Translations under genes and position numbers: made by a program
Notes under the pieces: generated by a model
What the model was told of the DNA's origin: nothing
Database searches by the model: none
The model's input: the letters and a program-made list of their open reading frames with translations, nothing else
Shown here: piece after piece, positions 9,484-17,004 of the stretch
Numbering within the stretch: the first letter of the stretch is position 1
How the letters are laid out: every line of letters begins with the position of its first letter
Origin: DASRHG01 sp035650655
GTDB taxonomy: Bacteria > Desulfobacterota > Binatia > DP-6
Direction: 5' to 3'
Length of the DNA stretch: 28,472 bases
Assembly: GCA_035650655.1 (NCBI GenBank)
Contig: DASRHG010000092.1
Location: 1-28,472, forward strand

Positions 9484-10665
9484 ATGGATTTCGACCTGAC
9501 GGAGGACCAGCGGGCGATCGAGGAAGCGGCGCGGCGCTTCTGCGAGCGGGAGATCGCCCCGCACGCGCGGGCCTGGGAGCGCGAGGGCCGGGTCCCGCGC
9601 GCGGTCCTCCGGGCGATGGGCGCGGCCGGCTTCTTCGGCTGCGGCTTCCCGGCCGCGTGTGGCGGCACGGAGGCCGGCTTCGTCGCCCAGTCGATCGTGA
9701 TCGAGACGTTCACGGCGGCGCACCTGGGCGTCGGGTACGTCTTCAACGTGCAGGCGATGCTCGTGCCGCTCGCGATCTACGACTTCGGCTCGGACGCGCA
9801 GCGGCGGGCGTGGCTCCCCCGCCTCCTCGCCGGCGAGGCGACGGGGTGCTTCTCGCTGACCGAGCCCGACGCCGGCTCCGACGCGGCCGCGATCCGGACG
9901 CGCGCCGTCCGCGACGGCGACCGGTGGGTGCTGAACGGCCGGAAGATGTGGGCGACGTTCGGCGATGTCGCCGACGTGACGGTGCTCTTCGCGCGAACGA
10001 CGCCCGAGGGCGGCCACCGCGGCCTCGGTGCCTTCCTCGTCGAGAAGGACGTGCCCGGGGTGACGCGGACGGTGATCCCGTCCACGGTCGGGAGCCGCTG
10101 CGTCCACTCGGTCGAGATCGCGCTCGAGGACGCCGTCGTGCCGGACGCCGCCCGGCTCGGCGAGGAGCGGGGCGGGTTCCAGATCGCGATGCGGCTCCTC
10201 GACTACGGCCGTATCACCGTCGGCTCGCGCTGCCTCGGCATCGCGCAGCGCTGCCTCGACGCGAGCCGCCGCTACGCGACGGAGCGGCAGGCGTTCGGGC
10301 AGCCGATCGGGCGCTTCCAGATGGTGCAGGACGCGATCGCCCGCGCGGCGGTCGCGACCGAGGCGGCGCGCCTCCTCGTCCGGCGCGCCGCCTTCCTCGC
10401 CGACCGGGGCCGCCCCTTCAGCCGAGAGGCGGCGTACGGGAAGTACGCGGCGGCGGAGGCGGCCGTCGACGCCGCGCGCACCGCGATGGACGTGCACGGC
10501 GGGATGGCGTTCTCGGAGGAGTTCGCGATCGGCGACTGGCTCATGGCGGCGACCATGATGCGGACCGGCGAGGGGCACGCGAACATCCAGAAGCTGCTCA
10601 TCGCCGAGGATTTTCTCGGCTACAAGGACGCGAACCGCCACGCGCCGGCGCCGCCCCGCTTCTGA
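9484..10665 (+). CDS. Acyl-CoA dehydrogenase
   Basis: A 393-aa member of the FAD-dependent acyl-CoA dehydrogenase family. It starts MDFDLTEDQRAIEEAARRF, carries CFSLTEPDAGSDAAAI in the middle domain, RQAFGQPIGRFQMVQ in the C-terminal helical domain, and DVHGGMAFSEEF. The catalytic base candidate is Glu363 in TGEGHANIQ, the usual E-G-[TH] position. It oxidises an acyl-CoA to a 2-enoyl-CoA and passes electrons to ETF; no ETF genes are in the window. An acyl-CoA dehydrogenase also sits in the Pseudomonas itaconate cluster, supporting the dicarboxylate-CoA reading. It is followed two bases later by a CoA-transferase start. Confidence 0.93.
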   Translation: MDFDLTEDQRAIEEAARRFCEREIAPHARAWEREGRVPRAVLRAMGAAGFFGCGFPAACGGTEAGFVAQSIVIETFTAAHLGVGYVFNVQAMLVPLAIYDFGSDAQRRAWLPRLLAGEATGCFSLTEPDAGSDAAAIRTRAVRDGDRWVLNGRKMWATFGDVADVTVLFARTTPEGGHRGLGAFLVEKDVPGVTRTVIPSTVGSRCVHSVEIALEDAVVPDAARLGEERGGFQIAMRLLDYGRITVGSRCLGIAQRCLDASRRYATERQAFGQPIGRFQMVQDAIARAAVATEAARLLVRRAAFLADRGRPFSREAAYGKYAAAEAAVDAARTAMDVHGGMAFSEEFAIGDWLMAATMMRTGEGHANIQKLLIAEDFLGYKDANRHAPAPPRF

Positions 10666-10667
10666 CG

Positions 10668-11792
10668 ATGGACTGCGTGCGCGTCGTCGACGTCTCGCCC
10701 TTCATGCCGGGCCACTACGCCTCGACGCTGCTCGGCGAGCTCGGCGCCGAGGTGATCCAGGTGGAGCCGCCGGGCGGCCTCCCCGCGCGGCGGCTCGCGG
10801 GGCTCTTCGAGTCGACGTGCCGGAACCGCCGGAGCGTCGTGCTCGATCTCAAGACCGCGTTCGGGCGCGAGGCGTTCCACCGCCTGGCGGACACGGCCGA
10901 CGTCGTCATCGAGGGGTTCCGCCCCGGCGTCGCGGCGCGGCTCGGCATCGACGCCGAGACGCTCTCGGCGCGGAACCGCCGGCTCGTCTACTGCTCGATC
11001 TCGGGCTTCGGGCAGGCGGGGCCGCTCCGCGACCGGATGGGGCACGACACGAACTACGTCGCGATGAGCGGCGGGCTCGCCGTCTTCGAAGACCCCGCCG
11101 GGCCGCGGCCGTTCGGGCTCCCGGTCGGCGACCTGACGGCGAGCCTCCACGCCGTCGTCGGCATCCTGGCCGCCCTCCTCGAGCGGACGACGACCGGCCG
11201 CGGCCGCGTCCTCGACGTCGCGATCGCGGACGGCCCGCTCTCGTTCGCCGTCCCGCGGATGGCGGAGCTCGCCGTCACGGGGCGCCTCCCCCGCCGCGGC
11301 GTCGCGCGCGGCGTCTTCGCGACGGGCGACGGCCGGTTCCTCACGACCGGCATCGTCGAGGACCACGCCTGGGCGGCGCTCTGCCGCGGCCTCGACCGCC
11401 CCGACCTCGCCGAGGACCCGCGCTTCCGCACCTTCGCCGACCGGGACGCACGGGCCGCCGAGCTGGAGGCTCTCCTCGCGGAGATCTTCCGCACGCGGAC
11501 GCTCGCCGAGTGGGCGGCGCGCCTCGACGGGAGCCGCTGCTCGTGGGCGCCCGTCCGGAGCCTTCCCGAGGCGTTCGCGGACCCGCAGGTCGCTGCGCGC
11601 GGCCTCGTCCGCTCCCTCGCCGTCGGCGGGCGGACGCTCCCCGTGATGACGCTTCCCGTGAAGGGCCTCGACCCCGCGCCCGCGCCAGCGCCTCCGCCCC
11701 GCGCGGGCGAGCACACCGCCGAGGTGCTGGCCGAGCTCGGCTACACGGACGCGGAGCTGGACGCGCTCGCGGCCGAGACGCGCCGGCCATGA
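10668..11792 (+). CDS. CaiB/BaiF family III CoA-transferase (first of two)
   Basis: A 374-aa protein with the N-terminal Rossmann half RVVDVSPFMPGHYASTLLGELGAEVIQVEPP, the family segment LVYCSISGFGQAGPL, and candidate catalytic Asp155 in GLPVGDLTAS, equivalent to formyl-CoA transferase Asp169. These enzymes move CoA between acids through an aspartyl-CoA thioester. It is somewhat short because the linker near residues 40-70 is compact. It overlaps the second transferase by four bases (ATGA). The two proteins are only distantly similar, so they may handle different acids or form a heteromer. Confidence 0.92.
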   Translation: MDCVRVVDVSPFMPGHYASTLLGELGAEVIQVEPPGGLPARRLAGLFESTCRNRRSVVLDLKTAFGREAFHRLADTADVVIEGFRPGVAARLGIDAETLSARNRRLVYCSISGFGQAGPLRDRMGHDTNYVAMSGGLAVFEDPAGPRPFGLPVGDLTASLHAVVGILAALLERTTTGRGRVLDVAIADGPLSFAVPRMAELAVTGRLPRRGVARGVFATGDGRFLTTGIVEDHAWAALCRGLDRPDLAEDPRFRTFADRDARAAELEALLAEIFRTRTLAEWAARLDGSRCSWAPVRSLPEAFADPQVAARGLVRSLAVGGRTLPVMTLPVKGLDPAPAPAPPPRAGEHTAEVLAELGYTDAELDALAAETRRP

Positions 11793-12979
11793 CCGCCGAC
11801 CCGAAGCCGCTCTCCGACGTGACGGTCCTCGACCTGACGCAGGCGTGGGCCGGCCCCTACTGCACGATGATGCTCGCCGACGCGGGCGCCCGCGTCGTGA
11901 AGGTCGAGCCGCCGGGCACGGGCGACCACGTGCGGAAGTGGACGGTCGCCGCGTCGAAGGGCGAGAGCCCGCACTTCATCGCGGTCAACCGGAACAAGCG
12001 GAGCCTCACGCTCAACCTGAAGGACCCGCGCGGGCGCGCGCTGCTGCTGCGCCTGGCGGCCCGGAGCGACGTGCTGGTCGAGAACTTCCGGCCCGGCGTC
12101 ATGCGCCGCTTCGGGCTCGACTACGACGCTCTCCGCGCGGTCGCGCCGGCGATCGTCTACTGCTCGATCTCCGGCTTCGGGCAGACGGGCCCCTACGCTG
12201 AGCACGCCGCCTACGACCTCGTCATCCAGGCGGCCGGCGGCGCGATGAGCGTCACCGGCGAGGAGGGCGGGCGCCCCCTCAAGCCCGGCATCCCGCAGGC
12301 GGACGTCATGGGCGGGCTCGCGGCCGCGTTCACGATCATGGCGGCGCTCCACGGGCGGGCCCGGGACGGCCGCGGGCGCCGCCTCGACCTCGCCATGCTG
12401 GACATGCAAGTGTCGGCCATGGGGTTCCACGTGGTGTCCTACGCGCTCTCGGGCGAGGTCCCGCGCCCGATGGGCGCGAAGCACCCGCTCCTCGCCCCGT
12501 ACGAGGCGTTCCGGACCGCCACCGACGAGATCGCGATCGGCATCGCGAACGACGACCACTGGCGGCGCCTCTGCGAGACGCTCGGCCTCGAGGACGAGCC
12601 GCGCTTGTCGACGAACGCCGGCCGCGTCGCGCACCGCGAGGAGCTCGCGCGGCGCATCGAGGAGGTCGTGCGGATGCGCCCGGCGGAGGCTTGGACGGCC
12701 GAGCTCACCGCGCGCGGGATCCCGTGCGCGCGCATCAACGACGTCCCGCACCTCGTGGACGACCCGCAGATCCGCCACCGGCGGATGATCCAGACGCTCG
12801 AGCACCCGACGCTCGGCCGGATGCTCGTGCCCGGCGTCCCGTGGAAGCTCGTGCCGACGGAGGAGGAGCCGGCGCCGACGCCGCCGCCGTCGCTCGGGCA
12901 GCACACGGACGCGATTCTCGCCGAGCTCGGCTGCTCCGACGCCGAGATCGCGGCACTCCGAGGCGACGGCGTCGTCTGA
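11789..12979 (+). CDS. CaiB/BaiF family III CoA-transferase (second of two)
   Basis: A 396-aa protein beginning MTADPKPLSDVTVLDLTQAW, with AGPYCTMMLADAGARVVKVEPPGTGD, NRNKRSLTLNLKDPRG, VENFRPGVMRRFGLDY and IVYCSISGFGQTGPY. The candidate nucleophile is Asp172 in PQADVMGGLAAA, close to the family position (Asp169 of formyl-CoA transferase). It is the more canonical of the pair. Succinyl-CoA:itaconate or mesaconyl-CoA transferases belong to this family and co-occur with MaoC and CitE-like genes, as here. The specific acid pair is not predictable from sequence reading. Confidence 0.93.
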   Translation: MTADPKPLSDVTVLDLTQAWAGPYCTMMLADAGARVVKVEPPGTGDHVRKWTVAASKGESPHFIAVNRNKRSLTLNLKDPRGRALLLRLAARSDVLVENFRPGVMRRFGLDYDALRAVAPAIVYCSISGFGQTGPYAEHAAYDLVIQAAGGAMSVTGEEGGRPLKPGIPQADVMGGLAAAFTIMAALHGRARDGRGRRLDLAMLDMQVSAMGFHVVSYALSGEVPRPMGAKHPLLAPYEAFRTATDEIAIGIANDDHWRRLCETLGLEDEPRLSTNAGRVAHREELARRIEEVVRMRPAEAWTAELTARGIPCARINDVPHLVDDPQIRHRRMIQTLEHPTLGRMLVPGVPWKLVPTEEEPAPTPPPSLGQHTDAILAELGCSDAEIAALRGDGVV

Positions 12980-12993
12980 GCAAGGAGGAGACG

Positions 12994-13737
12994 ATGGCGA
13001 CCGACTGGCGAAAGGACCTGGAGAAGCTGCCCGACTTCGGGCCCGAGTTCACGCTCGCACCGGCCCGGACGGCGCTCGTGTTGATCGACATGCAGTACCT
13101 CGACGCGCACCCCGACTACGGCCTGGGGAAGGTGCTGCGGGAGCGCTACCCGGAGGCGGCGGGCTACTTCTGCGATCGCCTCGCAAAAACCGTGATCCCG
13201 AACCAGCGCCGCCTGCTCGCCGCCTTCCGTGACGCGCGGCTTCGCATCGTCCACCTGACCGTCGGCGCGCACCTCCCCGACAACAGCGACTTCGTACCGC
13301 TCCGGCGCGAGGCGGACGAGCGGGTCGAGCGCGAGACGGGAAAGAAGCCCGTCTGCTACCCGATGGGCACGTTCGAGCACGGCATCCTGCCCGAGGTGGC
13401 GCCCCGGCCGGGCGAGCTCGTCCTGAACAAGGTGTCGCGGAGCGCGTTCACCTCGACGGGGCTCGACCAGATCCTCCGCAACATGGGCGTCGACCACCTG
13501 CTCGTCACCGGCGTGATGACGAACTCGTGCGTCGAGATGACCGCGCGCGACGCCGCCGACCGCGGCTACAAGACGGTGATCGTCGACGACGCGAGCGCGA
13601 CGTTCACGCAGGACATGCACGACGCCGTCCTGCGGACGTTCCGGATGCTCTACGGCAAGGTGCAGACGACCGACGAGGTCCTGGCGGAGATCGCCGCGGG
13701 GCTCGGCGGCGCGCGCCGGGCCGCGGGCGCGGCGTAG
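12994..13737 (+). CDS. Isochorismatase-fold cysteine hydrolase
   Basis: A 247-aa protein with the Asp-Lys-Cys catalytic triad of the isochorismatase superfamily: Asp32 in ALVLIDMQ, Lys146 in LNKVSRSAF and Cys179 in GVMTNSCVEMTARDA. Presence of the Cys favours an amidohydrolase (nicotinamidase, maleamate amidase, carbamoylsarcosine amidase, ureidoacrylate type) over a true isochorismatase. A textbook AAGGAGGAG site (about 12982-12990) precedes ATG 12994. It is the last gene of the plus operon. An amide hydrolase here suggests release of ammonia from a nitrogenous intermediate, which is an inference. Confidence 0.9.
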   Translation: MATDWRKDLEKLPDFGPEFTLAPARTALVLIDMQYLDAHPDYGLGKVLRERYPEAAGYFCDRLAKTVIPNQRRLLAAFRDARLRIVHLTVGAHLPDNSDFVPLRREADERVERETGKKPVCYPMGTFEHGILPEVAPRPGELVLNKVSRSAFTSTGLDQILRNMGVDHLLVTGVMTNSCVEMTARDAADRGYKTVIVDDASATFTQDMHDAVLRTFRMLYGKVQTTDEVLAEIAAGLGGARRAAGAA

Positions 13738-13801
13738 CGTCGACGCGGGCGGCGTTGGGGCGCAGCCTCGGGCACCCCGTGAACGCGTTCTACGTCGTCC
13801 G

Positions 13802-13819
13802 CCCGTAGGCCTCTACGGG
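13802..13819. terminator. Short hairpin between convergent genes, possible bidirectional terminator
   Basis: CCCGTAG (13802-13808), four-base loop, CTACGGG (13813-13819), a 7-bp perfect stem. It lies between the plus operon stop (13737) and the minus secreted-protein stop, and includes the latter's stop codon. No T-run flanks it on either strand, so intrinsic termination is only possible, not shown. Confidence 0.35.
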
Positions 13820-14274
13820 TTCGGCGCGTCGAGGAACGCTCCGCTCGGCGAGCTCGTGGCCGGCGCGCACAGGAGCTGCGGCCTCGAGGTGGTCACCGTG
13901 AACCGCCCGAACTGGTCCGTGCCGGTGATCGTCTCCGGCGCGCTCTTCGGGCACTTCACCTTGTAGCAGTCGAACTTCCCGACCGCGGTCGGCGTCGGCC
14001 CGCCGCCCGGGGGCGTCGGCTCGACGCCCGACTTGCTCACCGGCGCGCAGACGACGGCGGGCGGCGTCTTGATCACGCACCCGCTCTCGGCGGCGAGCCC
14101 GATGCCCGAGGCGAGGGTCCCGATCGTGAAGCTCGACTTCGGCGTGCCCTTCGCCGGCTTCACCTTGAAGCACTTCAAGTGGTCGGTCAACACAGCGTCG
14201 ACTCCGGCGTGTGCGACGCCGGCGAGCAGGGCGAGGCAGACGGCGCTGGCGGAAATCCTCGACACGGAGTGCAT
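13813..14274 (-). CDS. Secreted paired-cysteine repeat protein of unknown function
   Basis: 153 aa. ATG 14274 follows GGAAGGAGGG and starts a clear Sec signal peptide (MHSVSRISASAVCLALLAGVAHA, cleavage about residue 23). The mature part has two related units, HLKCFKVKPAKG...VVCAPVSKSG and FDCYKVKCPKS...LLCAPATSSPSG, joined by a Pro/Gly/Thr-rich linker. Six cysteines remain in the mature chain, suggesting disulfides. Repeats of this C[FY]KxK...LCxP kind recur in secreted proteins of some uncultured proteobacteria-related lineages; no function is known to me. An upstream in-frame extension lacks a ribosome-binding site and would bury the signal peptide. Confidence 0.75.
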   Translation of the reverse strand: MHSVSRISASAVCLALLAGVAHAGVDAVLTDHLKCFKVKPAKGTPKSSFTIGTLASGIGLAAESGCVIKTPPAVVCAPVSKSGVEPTPPGGGPTPTAVGKFDCYKVKCPKSAPETITGTDQFGRFTVTTSRPQLLCAPATSSPSGAFLDAPNP

Positions 14275-14442
14275 CGCGTTCCCTCCTTCCCGTGGAATCG
14301 ATCGGCGCTGAGACGCTCGACGCTTTTTCCTCGAAGGATGGTCCATCGTCACCGTGCCGATGGGGGAGATCGCGCGCGCCGATGGGCGAGGCGCGCCGCA
14401 ATCGTCGGGGAAGTGCGGTTGCCGCGCCCCGAAACCCGGCCG

Positions 14443-15150
14443 TCAGCGCGTGGAGGCGGCGGCGCCGCGGTGGCGCACCTGGATGATCTGCCCGAGGATC
14501 GACACCGCGATCTCGGCCGGCGCGCGCCCGCCCAAATCGAGCCCGATCGGGGCGTGGATGCGCGGGATCGCGTCGGCCAGCCCCTGCTCGGTGAGGCGAG
14601 CGACGCGCTTCGCGTGCGTGCGGGGGCTCCCGAGCGCGCCCACGTAGAACGCGTCGCTCCGCAGCGCCGCGATGAGCGTCGGATCGTCGATCTTCGGATC
14701 GTGCGTGAGCGTCACGACCGCCGTATGCGGGTCGATGCCGATGCGGCTGAGCGCGTCCTCGGGCCACTCGTTCGTCATCGTGACGCCCGGGAACCGGTCC
14801 TCGTTCCCGAACGCGCGCCGCGGGTCGATCACGACCACCTCGAAGCCGGCGAGGGCGGCCATCGGCGCGAGTGTCTGCGTCACGTGGACCGCGCCGACGA
14901 CGAGCAGGCGAAGCGGCGGGACGTACGTGCGGACGAAGAGCTCGCCGCCCTCCCCTTCGAGCATCCCCGTGCGTCCGCTCGCGAGCCGGCGCCGCACCTC
15001 CTCGAGCACCGCCGCGCCGAGCGTCAGGTCGCCTTCGACGCGGTCGGGGCGGACGAGCGCCTGGGCGCCGTCGGCGAGCCGCGTGACGACGGCGACGCTC
15101 TGCTTCTCGGCCCGCGCGCCGAGGACGGCTTCGAGGGCGCCGCGCCTCAT
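14443..15150 (-). CDS. XdhC/CoxI family protein, C-terminal (Rossmann) half
   Basis: 235 aa, corresponding to the XdhC C-terminal domain. LLVVGAVHVTQTLAPMAALAGFEVVVIDPR is the Rossmann dinucleotide-binding strand, with Ala-Val-His in place of the more common Ala-Gly-His. VTLTHDPKIDDPTL and YVGALGSPRTHAKR follow. XdhC/CoxI proteins bind Mo-cofactor and sulfurate it before insertion into xanthine dehydrogenase-family enzymes. Here the domain is a separate gene whose ATG overlaps the stop of the N-terminal half (ATGA). It could serve either Mo large subunit in this window. Confidence 0.88.
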   Translation of the reverse strand: MRRGALEAVLGARAEKQSVAVVTRLADGAQALVRPDRVEGDLTLGAAVLEEVRRRLASGRTGMLEGEGGELFVRTYVPPLRLLVVGAVHVTQTLAPMAALAGFEVVVIDPRRAFGNEDRFPGVTMTNEWPEDALSRIGIDPHTAVVTLTHDPKIDDPTLIAALRSDAFYVGALGSPRTHAKRVARLTEQGLADAIPRIHAPIGLDLGGRAPAEIAVSILGQIIQVRHRGAAASTR

Positions 15151-15467
15151 TCGACCCGCTCGACCCAGACCTGGATCGCGCCCCCACACGCGAGTCCGAC
15201 CTCCCAGGCCCGGTCGTCGCTCACGCCGAACTCGAGGAGCGCGGGCTTCCCGCTCGCCATCACCTCGCGCGCGCGCTCGATGACCTCGCCCTCGACGCAC
15301 CCGCCCGAGACCGACCCCGCGAAGAGGCCGTCCTCGTTCACGGCGAGGTGGCTGCCGGCCGGCCGGGGCGCCGACGCCCACGTCCGAACGACGGTCGCGA
15401 GCGCGACGCCCTTCCCCGCCGCCCGCCACCGCGCGGCGGCCTGCAACGCCTCGTCGTCGTCCGCCAT
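15147..15467 (-). CDS. XdhC/CoxI family protein, N-terminal half
   Basis: About 106 aa matching the XdhC/CoxI N-terminal domain: GVALATVVRTWASAPRPAGSHL, then FAGSVSGGCVEGEVI and a C-terminal VGLACGGAIQVWVE. The GSVSGGCVE and LACGG cysteines are the conserved ones. ATG 15467 (MADDDEALQAA) is chosen; upstream codons (to 15503) look non-coding. The gene is coupled by a 4-base overlap with the Rossmann half, so the pair acts as a split XdhC. It lies 58 bp downstream of the HpaB-like gene. Confidence 0.87.
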   Translation of the reverse strand: MADDDEALQAAARWRAAGKGVALATVVRTWASAPRPAGSHLAVNEDGLFAGSVSGGCVEGEVIERAREVMASGKPALLEFGVSDDRAWEVGLACGGAIQVWVERVE

Positions 15468-15525
15468 GTCCCGATATGTGTCACGATGCCCTGCGCGAGG
15501 CAACGCGGGGCGCGGCGAGGGGCGC

Positions 15526-17004
15526 TCATCGGGGCGGCAGGCCCGCGAGCTCGCGCGCGCGCCCGACGAGGTGCCCGCGCGGATACTCCGCCCAGAGGCG
15601 CTCGCGGAGGAGCGGCGCGGGCGTCGCGTTCACGTTCTCGAAGATCTCCGTCCGCCCCGCGTTCGAGTCGGTGGTGAGGTCCCAGACGAAGTTCATGAGC
15701 TGGTTCTTGTCGCGCGCGCTGATCTCGTGCCCGGGCAGCAGCTGGTCGAGGTAGGGCCCGATCTCCGGGTTGTCGAAGTCGACGCGCCGGAAGCGCATCG
15801 CGAGGCCCTGCCCGCAGAGCTCCTGGAGCGTGTGGATCATCCGCGGGTACTCGCGGATCGAGTAGAGCCGCCCGGCCGTGAGCAGGTTCACGTCCGGCGC
15901 GAGGACCCCGCCCTCGGTCATCTCGGCCGTGTTCTCCGCCGCGAGGACGAAGGCCTTGAGCGCCTGCGCGTACTGGATCAGCTCGGCGACGTGCGCGCGG
16001 ATGTGCTGGAGCTTCCCGGTCCCGATCGCGTCGACGACGAGCTGCGCCGTGCCGACGAACACCTCGGCCTTCACCCAGAGGCGCGTCAGGATGTGCCAGT
16101 GCGCCCACACCGTGACCGGGCCGTAGAGGCGGAGGAGGTCCGGGTCGCCGACGTTGAACACGCGCTCGTTCGGGATGAGGACACGGTCGAAGATGAGGAA
16201 CTGGTCCGACTCCTCGCAGCGGCGCGCGATCGGGTGGTCGAAGGGATCGGCGCCCGGCCGCGTGACGGGCTCGCGGCAGACGAGCTTCAACCCCTCGGTC
16301 GCGACGGGGAGCGCCGCCCAGACGCACGCCTCGGGCGGGAAGTCCGGGCGGAGCAGGTTCGTGAACAGGATCTCGTGCGCCTGCGCCGCGAGCGAGCCGA
16401 CCGACTTCGCGCCGCTCACGCGGACGCCGGCCGGCTCCTGGTCGACGATGCGGAGGAGTCCCGCGGTCGCGCCCGACGGGCCGGAGCGGTCGTTCTGCGG
16501 GTCGGCGAGCACCTCGGCCGCGATTCGGTTGTTTCGCCGCCCGAACTCGACGAAGCGGTCGATGTTGTCGGCGAAGTCGGGGTTGTTGCGCGCGAACGCC
16601 GGCGGCGACTTCTCGAACTGCGGCTTGCGGGCGAGCAGCCCGATGCCGATGAGCGGTGCCAGATCCGGCGGCCGCCCGAACGTGCCGACCGTCTTGAGGC
16701 TCGTGTACTCGATCAGCTTCCGGCGCTGGCGCAGGTCCTCGACCGTCCTCGGGATCTGCCAGGCGCGCGACACCCGCTCGCCGGTCGCCTCGTCGACGTA
16801 CGTCGTCACGTCGCGGAGCGCCGGGTCGAACTGCGCATCGAACGTCTCCGCGAGGAGGTCGATCCCGGCGCCGAGCGCGGGCTCGCGCGTGACGTCGGGC
16901 ACGCGCGCGCCGGCCATCCAGACGGCACGCCCGTCGCGCAGCGACTCCTTGTACGCCGCCCCGTCGAGGAGACACGGGGACGGCCGACCGGCCTGTGCGA
17001 TCAT
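15526..17004 (-). CDS. 4-hydroxyphenylacetate 3-monooxygenase (HpaB)-family flavin-dependent oxygenase
   Basis: A 492-aa member of the HpaB/PvcC/AbfD acyl-CoA-dehydrogenase-like fold. The family signature is ADPQNDRSGPSG, after FGRRNNRIAAEV, with AHEILFTNLLRPDF, VCREPVTRPGADPFDHPIARRCEESDQFLIFDRVLIP and DLTTDSNAGRTEIFENVNA near the C-terminus. HpaB-type enzymes use FADH2 from a separate reductase to hydroxylate phenols or open aromatic N-rings; no reductase (HpaC) is in the window. ATG 17004 overlaps the DUF3891 stop (ATGA). Reading upstream of that ATG is a shadow of DUF3891. 4-Hydroxybutyryl-CoA dehydratase is a less likely alternative; I see none of its Fe-S ligand pattern. Confidence 0.88.
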   Translation of the reverse strand: MIAQAGRPSPCLLDGAAYKESLRDGRAVWMAGARVPDVTREPALGAGIDLLAETFDAQFDPALRDVTTYVDEATGERVSRAWQIPRTVEDLRQRRKLIEYTSLKTVGTFGRPPDLAPLIGIGLLARKPQFEKSPPAFARNNPDFADNIDRFVEFGRRNNRIAAEVLADPQNDRSGPSGATAGLLRIVDQEPAGVRVSGAKSVGSLAAQAHEILFTNLLRPDFPPEACVWAALPVATEGLKLVCREPVTRPGADPFDHPIARRCEESDQFLIFDRVLIPNERVFNVGDPDLLRLYGPVTVWAHWHILTRLWVKAEVFVGTAQLVVDAIGTGKLQHIRAHVAELIQYAQALKAFVLAAENTAEMTEGGVLAPDVNLLTAGRLYSIREYPRMIHTLQELCGQGLAMRFRRVDFDNPEIGPYLDQLLPGHEISARDKNQLMNFVWDLTTDSNAGRTEIFENVNATPAPLLRERLWAEYPRGHLVGRARELAGLPPR

